The notes: generated from the letters alone by a model not told the origin. A stretch of DNA of 64,000 bases from Salsipaludibacter sp963812245 (GCA_963812245.1 CAWEUK010000002.1:1178001-1242000), one strand, 5' to 3'. Shown: positions 34,615 through 43,929, numbered from the stretch's first letter. Numbers and translations are program-made.

Positions 34615-35216
34615 GGTCTGCCTCTCGGGTTGGCCAAGGCAGGTGTGGAACCGCCCAGGACTTGGTCGTGGATCATCTCGACGGCGCGGCGGGCGAGCCC
34701 GATCCACCGATCGCCGTCGGGGTCATTGGCGAACTGTTGGGCTGCCAGGCCTGCCGTCACCGCGACCAGCAGGTCGACGTCGGTGTCGCCCATGCCCAGC
34801 GCGACGAGTTGGGCGTGCATCTGGTCGAATCCCTCCACCGCCACGGCATATGCCTCGGCGGACGGTTCCCAGTCGGGGATGATGCGCGTGTACATCAACT
34901 GGTACCGGGGCCAGTCGGCCCGGCAGAAGTCCAGCCAGGCCCGGCAGGCGACGACCAGGGCCTCGCGCGGATCCTCCGGCAGGTCGAGGTCGCGCACCAG
35001 TTCGTTGACGGCCGTGTGCCCCTGGCGGAACATCGCGTCGTAGATGGCGTCCTTGCCGTCGAAGTGGTGGTACAGCGACGGGGCCTTGATCCCGACAGCA
35101 GCGGCCAGGTCCCGCAGCGACAGCGTGGCAATCCCGTCCCGGCGCGCCAACTCCCAGGCTGCCGCCACCACTGCGTCGCGCGTGTCGACACCTCGCACCA
35201 CGGTGGGTCGCGCCAT
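34611..35216 (-). CDS. TetR-family transcriptional regulator
   Basis: A 201-residue repressor. The N-terminal HTH reads VVAAAWELARRDGIATLSLRDLAAAVGIKAPSLYHHFDGKDAIYDA in pieces typical of TetR, and the C-terminal helical ligand domain (LDFCRADWPRYQLMY) is of the TetR_C_33 kind. The ligand is unknown. ATG 35216 begins the standard MARPTVV-type start. It is coupled to the maleylpyruvate-isomerase-fold gene and sits 25 bases from an inverted repeat that is probably its operator. Confidence 0.93.
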   Translation of the reverse strand: MARPTVVRGVDTRDAVVAAAWELARRDGIATLSLRDLAAAVGIKAPSLYHHFDGKDAIYDAMFRQGHTAVNELVRDLDLPEDPREALVVACRAWLDFCRADWPRYQLMYTRIIPDWEPSAEAYAVAVEGFDQMHAQLVALGMGDTDVDLLVAVTAGLAAQQFANDPDGDRWIGLARRAVEMIHDQVLGGSTPALANPRGRP

Positions 35217-35240
35217 GTCGCATCTCCGGGTCGGGTCGTC

Positions 35241-35269
35241 TAACGAAGTTCGGTTATCGAACAACGTTA
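35241..35269. promoter_or_regulatory. Probable TetR operator
   Basis: TAACGAAGTTCG and CGAACAACGTTA form an inverted repeat with 12-base arms (two mismatches) and a 5-base centre. It lies 24 bases upstream of the TetR ATG, where binding would block transcription of the operon. Confidence 0.7.
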
Positions 35270-35424
35270 GTCTGCCGAGTCCCACCGCCCCTGTCAACCG
35301 CTGTCACGGATCGCCCTCGCGGTCCGATGGCGCGGCCGGTCGTGTTTTGGGCAGTATCAGGACGGGATCCGCATTCCCTCTCGTCTGACAGCTGTGTGCC
35401 TAGAGTTGTCCGGGAGGGGGAGCC

Positions 35425-38103
35425 ATGGCGACTGGGATGGAGCCACACGACGGTGACGGTGCGCCCCGCGCGGGCCAACCGGTGTTGCGCCATGCGGACA
35501 CTCCCACGCCTGCCGCGCCCGAGTGGTCGCAGCCACGCGTGCGGACGCTGCAGGTCCACGTCCACACACTTGGTGCCGACGGTGTCGCCCAGGTCACGTT
35601 CCAGTCCGACGCAACGCTGCTCAGTTCGACCTTCCGCGTGCCGGCCGAGGACGTGTCGGACACGCAGTGGCAGCATCTCGAGGCAGGCGTCGGCGATCAT
35701 GGTGGTGCCCGCCGGACGGGGACGCGTCTGTTCGAGGCGCTGTTCCACGAACGCCACGCGATCAACCTGTTCCACGAGGTGGCCGCCGGCGGTGCGTTCG
35801 TTCGCCTGCGCCTGATCACCTCGGACGCCCGCGTGGCCGGGATGCCGTGGGAACTCATGGTCAACCCGTCCACCGACGAGTTCCTGGCGCGAGGTGGCTC
35901 GGTGGTGCGGTGGCTGGTCGCCGACGGATCGATGCCGGTGCCCTCGGCCCCGCTGGCGGTCGACGAGCCGATCCGGGCCCTGGTGGTCTGGTCCAGCCCG
36001 GCCGAGGATCCGCTGCCGTCGGTCCGCGAGGAGGCGGAGGGCATCGGCCGCGCGTACCACGAGGCCAGTCTGGACGGCCGCTGCGAGGAAGCCGTGGTGC
36101 TCGGCAACCCGGACCGCCGTGCCGTGGCCGACGCCATCCGCGAGGCCGAGGTGGCCGGACGACCCTTCCACGTCCTGCACTACGCCGGGCATGCCGCCAC
36201 CGACGACCGCGGCAGGGGGCTGATTCGCCTGGGCGGGGCCGACGGGGTGGTCGATGCCGAGGAGCTGGCAGCGTTCGTCCAGGACAGCGCGCTGCGACTG
36301 GTCGTGCTCAACGCGTGCTCGGCGCTGGGTTCGGGGTCGACCCTGCCGGCGGTGCCCGACTTCGCCCGCCGACTCAGCAACGTCGGGGTGCCGGCGATCG
36401 TCGGCATGCAGGCAGCCGTCTCGGACGACTTCGCGGCCACGGTGGGCGCCGACCTGCACGAGGCGTTGCTCGACGGGCGCTCGGTCGACCACGCCCTGAC
36501 GGACGTGCGACGTCTCATCGACGACGACACCTCCTCGGCTGCCGCGCACCTGGGCATCCCGGTGGTCTTCCTCGCACCGGGCCAGTCCCACCTGGTGCAG
36601 CCGCGGCCAGTCGACGACCGTGTCCCGGAGCCACCTCCACCGGTCGGCCCGTGGGAGTGGTTGGTTCGTCACAAGCGCGAGGCCGCCTGGGTCACGCTGG
36701 CGGTGCTCATCCCGCTCGTGTTCACCTACCTGGACATCATCGAGCGTGTGGGCGAGTGGCGCGCCGGACCGCCGCCGGTCGAGGCGATGGTGGGGGACCT
36801 GAACATGGCGGTCGCGGGGTTCACCGGCGATGGCTCCGACGGTGTCACCGCGTTCGACGGCCTCGACCAGTCCGTCTTCGCCCAACTGTCAGACACCCTG
36901 GGATGTGACGAGTCGGGCGTGGGGACGGGCAGCGGCCCGGCGGGGTTGCAGTACGGCTGTCGTGGCCCGGCGCAGCTGCAACCTCCAGCCGACCTGTCCG
37001 AGGACCAGATGCAGGACTGGGTCGAGGAGACCGCCGGCGCGCTGCAGGCGGACGTGGTGGTGTACGGGGTCGTGTCGGTCCGGGAGGCCAACGGCTTCGA
37101 CCTGGTCACGCTGCGGCCGCGGGTGTACTTCGGTGAACGCCACCTCGCGGACGCACCCGAATTGGTCGGCCACCACCTCATCGATCCCGTCCTTGCCGAG
37201 ATGGTCAGCCTGGACAACGCCGTCGACAAGGCCGAGTTCCGCGGCGAGGTGCTCGAACTGGCGGATGCGATGTCGGAGCTCGTCGTCGGGCTGGCCTACA
37301 GCGCCCGCGGGGACTTCCGTGACGCGTTGGCGCAGATGGGTGACCTGCGGACGGCGCATCCCGATTTCCAGCCGTCACTGGTCGGTGTCGTGACGGGGGA
37401 CCTGCACGGTCGCCTGCACGAGTGGGACCAGGCCGAAGCCGAGTACACGGCGGCGGCCCGGGCCGACCCCGCGTCACCCCGCCCGATCCTGGGGCTGGGG
37501 GAACTCGCCTACCAGCAGGGACGTGGTGGTGACTGCCAACCCGGTGCCCTGGACGATGCGGAACTGCAGGCCCTGACGCAGGCGGAGCAGCACTTCGACG
37601 ATGCCGAACAACTGGTGACGACGCCACAGCCGCGGGTCCAGATGATCGCCGTCTACGGACGCGCCCGGGTGGCCAGATGTCGAACCTTCGCGGGCATCGC
37701 CGACCAGGAGGCCGAGGCGCGCACGCTGTACGCCGACGCCCTGGCGTTGCAGGCGCAGCATCCACGGATCGGCATCGACGTCGCCGCCGAGGCGCACGCG
37801 GCGCTGGCCAACCTCGACCTGCGTGCTGCGCTCGAGACCGCCGGTGACGCCGCCGACGAACTCCTTCGTGCCAGCCTCGAGCACGCCGACGCCGCGATCC
37901 GGCTGGGGCCGTCCAGTCGAGCGAGTCTGTCCCGGTTCATCCAACAACGGGCCATCGCCGCCTGGCGGCTGGGCGATGTGGAATCCGCGTGCCAGGACAT
38001 CGTGGTGGCAGACCTGCAGGCACAGCAGGGGGTGCAGGACGATCTCCGGGTCCAGCAGCTCGACGAGATCGGGCAACTCGCAGAGATGGTGGGATGCCCA
38101 TGA
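35425..38103 (+). CDS. Membrane-anchored CHAT-domain (caspase-like) protein with TPR-like tail
   Basis: An 892-residue protein with GGGAGGGGGA before ATG. Residues 100-400 are a CHAT caspase-fold domain: LHYAGHA carries the catalytic-type His256 and LNACSALGSG the Cys298, with AGMPWELM upstream as in the family. One membrane segment follows at about 419-438 (VTLAVLIPLVFTYLDII). The outer or distal half contains a GDLNMAVAGF receiver-like strand, then helical pairs (FRDALAQMGDLRTAHPDF, EWDQAEAEYTAAARADP) that look like TPRs. CHAT proteases in bacteria act as regulated cell-death or signalling proteases. Stop and next start overlap (ATGA). No substrate is evident nearby. Confidence 0.87.
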   Translation: MATGMEPHDGDGAPRAGQPVLRHADTPTPAAPEWSQPRVRTLQVHVHTLGADGVAQVTFQSDATLLSSTFRVPAEDVSDTQWQHLEAGVGDHGGARRTGTRLFEALFHERHAINLFHEVAAGGAFVRLRLITSDARVAGMPWELMVNPSTDEFLARGGSVVRWLVADGSMPVPSAPLAVDEPIRALVVWSSPAEDPLPSVREEAEGIGRAYHEASLDGRCEEAVVLGNPDRRAVADAIREAEVAGRPFHVLHYAGHAATDDRGRGLIRLGGADGVVDAEELAAFVQDSALRLVVLNACSALGSGSTLPAVPDFARRLSNVGVPAIVGMQAAVSDDFAATVGADLHEALLDGRSVDHALTDVRRLIDDDTSSAAAHLGIPVVFLAPGQSHLVQPRPVDDRVPEPPPPVGPWEWLVRHKREAAWVTLAVLIPLVFTYLDIIERVGEWRAGPPPVEAMVGDLNMAVAGFTGDGSDGVTAFDGLDQSVFAQLSDTLGCDESGVGTGSGPAGLQYGCRGPAQLQPPADLSEDQMQDWVEETAGALQADVVVYGVVSVREANGFDLVTLRPRVYFGERHLADAPELVGHHLIDPVLAEMVSLDNAVDKAEFRGEVLELADAMSELVVGLAYSARGDFRDALAQMGDLRTAHPDFQPSLVGVVTGDLHGRLHEWDQAEAEYTAAARADPASPRPILGLGELAYQQGRGGDCQPGALDDAELQALTQAEQHFDDAEQLVTTPQPRVQMIAVYGRARVARCRTFAGIADQEAEARTLYADALALQAQHPRIGIDVAAEAHAALANLDLRAALETAGDAADELLRASLEHADAAIRLGPSSRASLSRFIQQRAIAAWRLGDVESACQDIVVADLQAQQGVQDDLRVQQLDEIGQLAEMVGCP

Positions 38104-38228
38104 GTGCTGATCGGGGCCCCGACATGCCGAGGCGCTCGCCGTGCCGTCGGGCGCCGGTGCGTCCGGGTATCAGGTGCGGTGCTCGACGCTCCCGAATGGT
38201 CGGCGTCGATCCAGCGGTGGAGGAGTGA
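38100..38228 (+). CDS. Possible coupled mini-protein between CHAT and lipoprotein genes
   Basis: The ATG of ATGA at the CHAT stop opens a 42-codon Arg/Pro-rich frame that ends two bases before the lipoprotein ATG, with GGAGG within its last codons. It may be only a re-initiation bridge that carries ribosomes to the lipoprotein gene. No family is recognised and composition is poor evidence for a folded product. Confidence 0.3.
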   Translation: MSADRGPDMPRRSPCRRAPVRPGIRCGARRSRMVGVDPAVEE

Positions 38229-38230
38229 TC

Positions 38231-39316
38231 ATGTCACGGACTCAGGACACGACATCGACGCGCGCGTGGTCGGGCCGATCGAAGTGCCGCAACGTCGGCC
38301 TCGCCCTGGTCGTGGTGTCGCTGGTGGCATGTGCCAGGCCGTCGACCGACGATGACGCCACCGAGGCAACCACCGCGGCCGCGTCCACCCAGCAGCAACC
38401 GTCGGACCAGGAGACCGTGGCCCTTCCGACGCAGGCGCAGGCCACGACCGCCGGGTCCGAGTCCTCTGGGGCGGGCACCCCTGCGGCGAGCGATCCGGGA
38501 TTCGACTACACGAACCTCGCGGGCACGACCGACGGGAACATCGGTGGCGGCGACGTGTTCGAGTGCGAGTTTCGCGAGGGCTACGCCGGCCCCACGCCCT
38601 ACGTGGGCAAGGAGGATGGGTACAACGACTTCGCCCCCGGATCGGTGCGCAACATCTGCCTCATCGGCTTCACCGAGGGTGCCGATGGCCCCGTCGACGT
38701 GCTGGTCGCACTGACGGATCCGGGCGGCACCACCGTGGAGGAGGTCGTCACGGTCTCGGACACGTTCGGCTTCGTGGAATGGGTCCTGTCGCCGGACGTG
38801 TCCGTGGGCACGTGGACGGTCGCGGCCACGACCCTGGAAGCCCCGGACGCCTCGGGCGAAGACCTCCCTGCGGATTCGCCAGCACCAGCGGCACCCACGG
38901 CGGCGACCCCGACCCCGACCGCGACGGATGCGGAAGCGGTCACCCCGGCCTCGTCGGGACCGGCAACTGTCTCGGCGTCCTCGACCCTGGCAGTGGTGAC
39001 GCCGACCGCGCCGTCCATCCGGCTGGTGCCGGGCGGCGGCGACACGCGAACCTTCCTGGTCAACGGGTGGCCCCAGGGAGCGGAGGTGGCGTTCGGTCTC
39101 TACTCGTATCCCCAGGGCGGTGGGTTCGACGAGGACGGCGGATGGCCTGCGTTCGCCCTGCACAGCCAGGTGGCCACCGTGACCTTCGACGATCGCCGCG
39201 CAGCCGAGGTCGTCGTCGAGACGGCCGCCCTGCCCTCGGGGTTCTACTACTGCCTGAACGCGCCGGGTGTCGAGTACCCGTGCGGCGGTCTGCCATTCGA
39301 CATGTTCGTCCATTGA
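38231..39316 (+). CDS. Lipoprotein of unknown function downstream of CHAT gene
   Basis: A 361-residue lipoprotein: basic start, CRNVGLALVVVSLVAC lipobox, then a Thr/Ala/Gln-rich tether to about residue 90. Two beta-rich modules follow (VRNICLIGFTEGADGPVDVLVALTDPGG and, after a second Ala/Thr/Pro linker at 210-255, TRFLVNGWPQGAEVAFGLY-like text). Four late Cys may form disulfides. ATG 38231 has GGAGGAG upstream. It lies directly behind the CHAT gene and may be its outer-face partner; that is inference. Confidence 0.82.
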   Translation: MSRTQDTTSTRAWSGRSKCRNVGLALVVVSLVACARPSTDDDATEATTAAASTQQQPSDQETVALPTQAQATTAGSESSGAGTPAASDPGFDYTNLAGTTDGNIGGGDVFECEFREGYAGPTPYVGKEDGYNDFAPGSVRNICLIGFTEGADGPVDVLVALTDPGGTTVEEVVTVSDTFGFVEWVLSPDVSVGTWTVAATTLEAPDASGEDLPADSPAPAAPTAATPTPTATDAEAVTPASSGPATVSASSTLAVVTPTAPSIRLVPGGGDTRTFLVNGWPQGAEVAFGLYSYPQGGGFDEDGGWPAFALHSQVATVTFDDRRAAEVVVETAALPSGFYYCLNAPGVEYPCGGLPFDMFVH

Positions 39317-39367
39317 CCTGGGGGCTGCCGAGACTGCCGATGCCCGCGGAACTGGACTGACAAATAG

Positions 39368-39384
39368 TCTGGACATAGTCCAGA
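39368..39384. promoter_or_regulatory. Fur-type operator before furA-katG
   Basis: TCTGGAC and GTCCAGA form a perfect 7-base-arm dyad with spacer ATA, set just upstream of a TAGGGT -10-like element at 39394-39399. It would let the FurA-type repressor control its own gene and katG, as in actinobacterial furA-katG operons. Confidence 0.75.
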
Positions 39385-39510
39385 ACTTTGGGCTAGGGTG
39401 GATGTCACCGCACGGCCACGGAGACCCAACCCATCAGCACTGAATCCAGCAGCACCGATTCCGGGCGAACTGAAGCCGGGAGCACCGAACTGGTCGTCGA
39501 CCGAGCCCAG

Positions 39511-39930
39511 TTGTTGCGTGGCCACGGGCTGCACGTGACCGCGCAACGCCTCGCGGTGTTGGAGGCGGTCGCGGGCGGGTCGCATGCCACTGCCGACGAG
39601 ATCGTCGGCGACGTGCGAGATCGCATCGGCACCGTGTCCCGCCAGGCCGTCTACGACGCCCTTGGTGTGCTCACCGACACCGGGTTGGTCAGGCGCTTCC
39701 AGCCGGCACGTTCGGCGGCTCGCTACGAGGACCGCACCGGTGACAACCACCACCACCTCGTCTGCCGCGAGTGCGGTGCAGTCGTCGACGTGGACTGTGT
39801 GGTCGGCGCGCGTCCTTGCCTGCAGGCCAGCGAGGACCACGGCTTCGTCATCGACGAGGCGGAGGTCACGCACTGGGGGACCTGTCCGGCCTGCCAGGAG
39901 CAGGCAGTCGATGACCCCATCGCGACCTGA
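39511..39930 (+). CDS. furA: FurA-type metalloregulator
   Basis: A Fur-family repressor of about 139 residues from TTG 39511. Helix text GLHVTAQRLAVLEAVA, the winged HTH (GTVSRQAVYDALGVLTDTGLV), the HHHLVCRECG metal site and the second structural-zinc pair CPAC are all present. The open frame extends upstream to about 39397 without ATG or GTG. CTG 39490 with GGGAG seven bases upstream is a possible alternative start. FurA represses katG and is released by oxidation. It stands 130 bases before katG on the same strand. Confidence 0.9.
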   Translation: MLRGHGLHVTAQRLAVLEAVAGGSHATADEIVGDVRDRIGTVSRQAVYDALGVLTDTGLVRRFQPARSAARYEDRTGDNHHHLVCRECGAVVDVDCVVGARPCLQASEDHGFVIDEAEVTHWGTCPACQEQAVDDPIAT

Positions 39931-40060
39931 ACGCCGCGTCGCGGCCTCTCGCCCACACCTGCAGATCGCATCCGACAGCCACGGCACACCCCAACCACCC
40001 CGGACACCACCTCGATTCGACGCACCACCTTCCGCGAACACACCACCCAAGGAGCACTGC

Positions 40061-42280
40061 ATGTCCCACACCGACAAGATCGACGACGACCACAACAAGG
40101 TGGTCTCGGACGCGCCGGCACACGAACAGGACCAGGGCTCCAATGGGTGTCCGGTGCCGCACGGCTCCCACACGTCGACGGGGCACACCGTCACCGACTG
40201 GTGGCCCGAGACCCTCAACCTCGACATCCTCCACCAGCACGACACCAAGACCAACCCGATGGGTGCCGACTTCGACTACCGCGAGGAGGTCAAGTCGCTG
40301 GACTTCGAGGCACTCAAGCAGGACATGCGCGACCTCATGACCGACAGCCAGGACTGGTGGCCGGCCGACTGGGGTCACTACGGCGGCCTGTTCATCCGGA
40401 TGTCGTGGCACGCCGCGGGCACCTACCGCATCGCCGACGGTCGCGGCGGCGGCGGCACCGGCAACCAGCGTTTCTCGCCCCTCAACTCCTGGCCCGACAA
40501 CGTCAACCTCGACAAGGCCCGCCGCCTGCTGTGGCCGCTCAAGAAGAAGTACGGCAACAGGATCAGCTGGGCCGACCTGATGATCCTGGCCGGCACGATG
40601 GCCTACGAGACGATGGGGCTGCCGGCCTACGGCTTCGGCTTCGGTCGTCCGGACATCTGGCACCCCGAGAAGGACACCTACTGGGGCCAGGAGCGCGAGT
40701 GGCTGGCCGCCGAGCGCTACGAGGACGACGATGACCGCGAGTCGCTGGAGAACCCGCTGGCCGCGGTGGTGATGGGCCTCATCTACGTCAACCCGGAGGG
40801 CCCCGGCGGGACGTCCGACCCGCTCAAGAGCGCCCGTGACATGCGCGTGACGTTCAGTCGCATGGCGATGAGTGACGAGGAGACCGTCGCGCTGACCATC
40901 GGCGGCCACACCGTCGGCAAGATGCACGGCAACGGCGACCCCGACCTGCTCGGTCCCGACCCCGAGGCTGCCTCGGTCGAGGACGGGGGCATGGGTTGGA
41001 TCAACAAGACCACCCGCGGCATCGGTCGCGACACCGTCACCAGCGGTCTCGAGGGTGCCTGGACCAGCGAGCCGACGACCTGGGACAACGGCTACCTCGA
41101 GTTGCTGCTGGACCACGAGTGGGAGCAGCGCGAAACCCCCGCCGGTGCCTGGCAGTGGGAGCCGGTCGACCTGCCCGAGGAACTCAAGCCCGTGGATGCC
41201 GAGGACTCGTCGATCCGGCGCAACCCGGCCATGACCGACGCCGACATGGCGATCAAGGTCGATCCCGAGTTCCGCCAGATCGCCGAGCGCTACCGCGACG
41301 ACTTCGAGGCGTTCTCGGATGCCTTCGCCCGTGCCTGGTTCAAGTTGACCCACCGCGACATGGGGCCCCGTGAGCGCTACCTCGGCCCCGACGTGCCCGC
41401 CGAGGACTCGCTGTGGATGGACCCGGTCCCGGCCGGTCCGACCGATTGGGACGTCGCCGCCGTCAAGGGTGCGATCGCGGACAGTGGCCTGACCACGGCC
41501 GAACTGGTCGCCACGGCGTGGGACAGTGCCCGCACCTACCGCCAGTCCGACATGCGCGGTGGTGCCAACGGTGCCCGCATCCGCCTGGCCCCGCAGAAGG
41601 ACTGGGCCGGCAACGAGCCCGAGCGTCTCGCCCGGGTGCTGGGCGTGTACGAGGCGATCGCCTCGGACCACGGCGCCAGCATCGCCGACGTCATCGTCCT
41701 GGGCGGCAACGTCGGCATCGAGCGGGCTGCACAGGCCGCCGGGTCCGACGTCGAGGTGCCCTTCCACCCGGGTCGTGGTGACGCCACGGCCGAGCAGACC
41801 GACGTCGACTCGTTCGAGCCGCTGGAGCCGTTGCACGACGGCTACCGCAACTGGCTCAAGGACGACTACGTCGTCAGCCCCGAGGAGATGCTGCTCGACC
41901 GCACCCAGCTCATGGGCTTGACAGCCCCCGAGATGGTCGTGCTGGTCGGCGGTCTGCGCGCCATCGGCGCCAACCACGGTGGCTCCGCTCACGGCGTGTT
42001 CACCGACCGCGAAGGCCAGTTGACGACCGACTTCTTCGTCAACCTGACCGACATGGCCAACACGTGGGCGCCCGTCGCCGACGGCACCTACGAGGTTCGT
42101 GACCGCGTGTCGGGCGAGGTGAAGTGGACCGCGTCGCGCCTGGACCTGGTGTTCGGATCGAACTCGATCCTGCGCGCCTACGTCGAGCTGTACGCCCAGG
42201 ACGACAACGCCGGCAAGTTCGTCGACGACTTCGTCGCTGCCTGGACAAAGGTGATGGAGGCAGACCGCTTCGACATCTGA
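40061..42280 (+). CDS. katG: Catalase-peroxidase
   Basis: A 739-residue bifunctional haem catalase-peroxidase that removes hydrogen peroxide. The distal site RMSWHAAGTYR gives Arg113, Trp116 and His117. The Trp-Tyr-Met adduct partners Tyr242 (LIYVNPEGP) and Met268 (SRMAM) are spaced as in known KatG. The proximal haem His283 lies in GGHTVGK. The C-terminal non-catalytic duplicate domain is present (GGNVGIERAA), so length is normal. A good GGAG site precedes ATG. Regulation is probably by the FurA encoded upstream. A strong hairpin terminator follows. Confidence 0.98.
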   Translation: MSHTDKIDDDHNKVVSDAPAHEQDQGSNGCPVPHGSHTSTGHTVTDWWPETLNLDILHQHDTKTNPMGADFDYREEVKSLDFEALKQDMRDLMTDSQDWWPADWGHYGGLFIRMSWHAAGTYRIADGRGGGGTGNQRFSPLNSWPDNVNLDKARRLLWPLKKKYGNRISWADLMILAGTMAYETMGLPAYGFGFGRPDIWHPEKDTYWGQEREWLAAERYEDDDDRESLENPLAAVVMGLIYVNPEGPGGTSDPLKSARDMRVTFSRMAMSDEETVALTIGGHTVGKMHGNGDPDLLGPDPEAASVEDGGMGWINKTTRGIGRDTVTSGLEGAWTSEPTTWDNGYLELLLDHEWEQRETPAGAWQWEPVDLPEELKPVDAEDSSIRRNPAMTDADMAIKVDPEFRQIAERYRDDFEAFSDAFARAWFKLTHRDMGPRERYLGPDVPAEDSLWMDPVPAGPTDWDVAAVKGAIADSGLTTAELVATAWDSARTYRQSDMRGGANGARIRLAPQKDWAGNEPERLARVLGVYEAIASDHGASIADVIVLGGNVGIERAAQAAGSDVEVPFHPGRGDATAEQTDVDSFEPLEPLHDGYRNWLKDDYVVSPEEMLLDRTQLMGLTAPEMVVLVGGLRAIGANHGGSAHGVFTDREGQLTTDFFVNLTDMANTWAPVADGTYEVRDRVSGEVKWTASRLDLVFGSNSILRAYVELYAQDDNAGKFVDDFVAAWTKVMEADRFDI

Positions 42281-42327
42281 TCGGACCCCGTTCGATCCTC
42301 GCGGCGTTCGCCCACGATCGCCGCACC

Positions 42328-42356
42328 GCCGCCCTCGACGCTTCGTCGAGGGCGGC
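42328..42356 (+). terminator. Terminator after katG
   Basis: GCCGCCCTCGACG and CGTCGAGGGCGGC pair perfectly over 13 bases with a 3-base CTT loop, starting 48 bases past the katG stop and followed by a moderately T-rich stretch. Confidence 0.85.
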
Positions 42357-42470
42357 CGTCGTTGTCTGGTCTGCCTGAAGATCGAGGCCTGCCGCCAGCC
42401 CATTCCCCTTCCGGTGCCTCGGCTTCGCCGAAAGGCCGGCGAACTCGTGGGAACCGTGGCCGACCGCCCG

Positions 42471-42496
42471 CGACGTACGTCATATGACGTACGTCG
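42471..42496. promoter_or_regulatory. Perfect 26-bp palindrome upstream of the HYR-repeat gene
   Basis: CGACGTACGTCAT is followed without a spacer by ATGACGTACGTCG, a perfect palindrome 62 bases before the HYR gene's ATG. Its symmetry and position suggest a strong operator for an unidentified dimeric or tetrameric regulator. Confidence 0.75.
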
Positions 42497-42558
42497 TCGT
42501 CCGGCAGATCGTGCTCTTCTGTCGTCACGCCGCCACACCGAACCGCGAAGGAGTCGCC

Positions 42559-43929
42559 ATGCCAGCGTCAGCGCCCACGTCCACGTCCGCCACGATCGCG
42601 AGGCCGCCGGGCAGGCACCGGCGTGGATGGCCCGGATGGGCAGCAGTCATCCTCATCGCCGTCCTGGCCCTGTCGGGCACCGCGGCGAGTGCCCAGGCAG
42701 TCGACACCCAGGCGCCGACGCTGCAGTTCATCGACGTCGAACTCACCCTGGTGCCCCCTTCGAAGGCGATCGTGACCTACGACACCGTCGTGTCGGACAA
42801 CGTCTCAGCCCCGGAGGACATCTCCGTGCTCTGCATCCAGGACTCGGGGTTCGAGGCGTACCTTCCCCCCTTGGGTCCATTGCTGATCTGCGTCGCGACC
42901 GACGAGGCCCAGAACGAGGCCCTCTGGACCTACTCCCTGGACTTCGATCCAACCGTGGACGTGCCCGGTGACCAGGTCGTGGGTCTGGAGATCGGGTCCG
43001 CGACGACGGTCGTGGACTTCACGGCCACCGGTGCCGACTACTTCGGCCGACTGCTGACGCCGGAGTGCGACCCTGCCTCGGGCTCGGCCTTCGACGCAGG
43101 GACCACGACTGTCACGTGCACGGTCACGGACTACTGGAAACAGACCGCGGAAGCAACGTTCGACGTGACGGTCGTGGACCACGAGGCGCCGGTGCTCTCG
43201 GTGCCCGACGGCATCACCGTTGGCACGGATCCCGGTGCGGCCACCGCGGTCGTGGACTGGGAGGTCACCGCGACGGACAACGTGGGAGTCGCTGCCCTCG
43301 CGTGTGACCCGACGACGGGAGCGACCTTCGCGTTGGGCACCACGACCGTCTCGTGCACCGCCCAGGACGCGGCCGGCAACCAGGTGTCGGCCACCTTCGA
43401 CGTGACCGTCGAGGACCGGGCAGCCCCGACGTTGGTGCTCCCGGACGACATCGTGCGGGTCGCGACGACCATCGATGGGACGGCCGTCACGTTCGACGTG
43501 ACCGCGACGGACAACGTCGGCGTCACCTCCAGCACCTGTGACGTCGCCTCGGGCAGCGTCTTCGGGCTCGGGACCACGACGGTGACCTGCTCGGCGCAGG
43601 ACGCGGCCGGAAACGGCGCGCAGGACTCCTTCACCGTGGAGGTGGAGGTGGCGGCAGGACCGGCGGGCATCGACATCCTGATCGCCGAGATCGAGGGTGC
43701 GGGCCACCCCAGGGGCGTCGAGCGCAGCCTGGTCGGACGCCTGGGCACTGCCGGCGAGCTGCTTGCCGACGACAACCCGAACAACGACGACGCGGTGTGC
43801 GACAAGCTGGACGACTTCCTGGACGCAGTCGAAGACCGGGCTGCCGATGGCGCGCTCGCCGATGGTGTGGCGGAGCGCTACGACGCCTACGCCCGGGCAC
43901 TGCTTGTGGGCCTGGGGTGCGCCGGTTGA
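42559..43929 (+). CDS. Secreted HYR/Ig-like repeat protein
   Basis: A 456-residue exported protein. ATG 42559 follows AAGGAG and starts a signal peptide (WAAVILIAVLALSGTAASA). Residues 50-370 contain three or four Ig-like units. At least two are clear HYR repeats: EAPVLSVPDGITV to GTTTVSCTAQDAAGN, and AAPTLVLPDDIV to GTTTVTCSAQDAAGN. HYR modules are adhesive. The last 85 residues form a helical cap (IDILIAEIEGAG, DDAVCDKLDDFLDAVEDRA). It is possibly regulated through the palindrome upstream and ended by the perfect hairpin at 43981. Confidence 0.87.
   Translation: MPASAPTSTSATIARPPGRHRRGWPGWAAVILIAVLALSGTAASAQAVDTQAPTLQFIDVELTLVPPSKAIVTYDTVVSDNVSAPEDISVLCIQDSGFEAYLPPLGPLLICVATDEAQNEALWTYSLDFDPTVDVPGDQVVGLEIGSATTVVDFTATGADYFGRLLTPECDPASGSAFDAGTTTVTCTVTDYWKQTAEATFDVTVVDHEAPVLSVPDGITVGTDPGAATAVVDWEVTATDNVGVAALACDPTTGATFALGTTTVSCTAQDAAGNQVSATFDVTVEDRAAPTLVLPDDIVRVATTIDGTAVTFDVTATDNVGVTSSTCDVASGSVFGLGTTTVTCSAQDAAGNGAQDSFTVEVEVAAGPAGIDILIAEIEGAGHPRGVERSLVGRLGTAGELLADDNPNNDDAVCDKLDDFLDAVEDRAADGALADGVAERYDAYARALLVGLGCAG

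Noticed and set aside
39866..42538. Minus-strand frame of 890 codons opposite katG
   Set aside because: Antisense shadow of a textbook KatG; no motif of its own.
42484..42558. Upstream ATG 42484 as start of the HYR protein
   Set aside because: It lies inside the palindrome and would put 25 extra residues before the signal peptide; ATG 42559 has AAGGAG.
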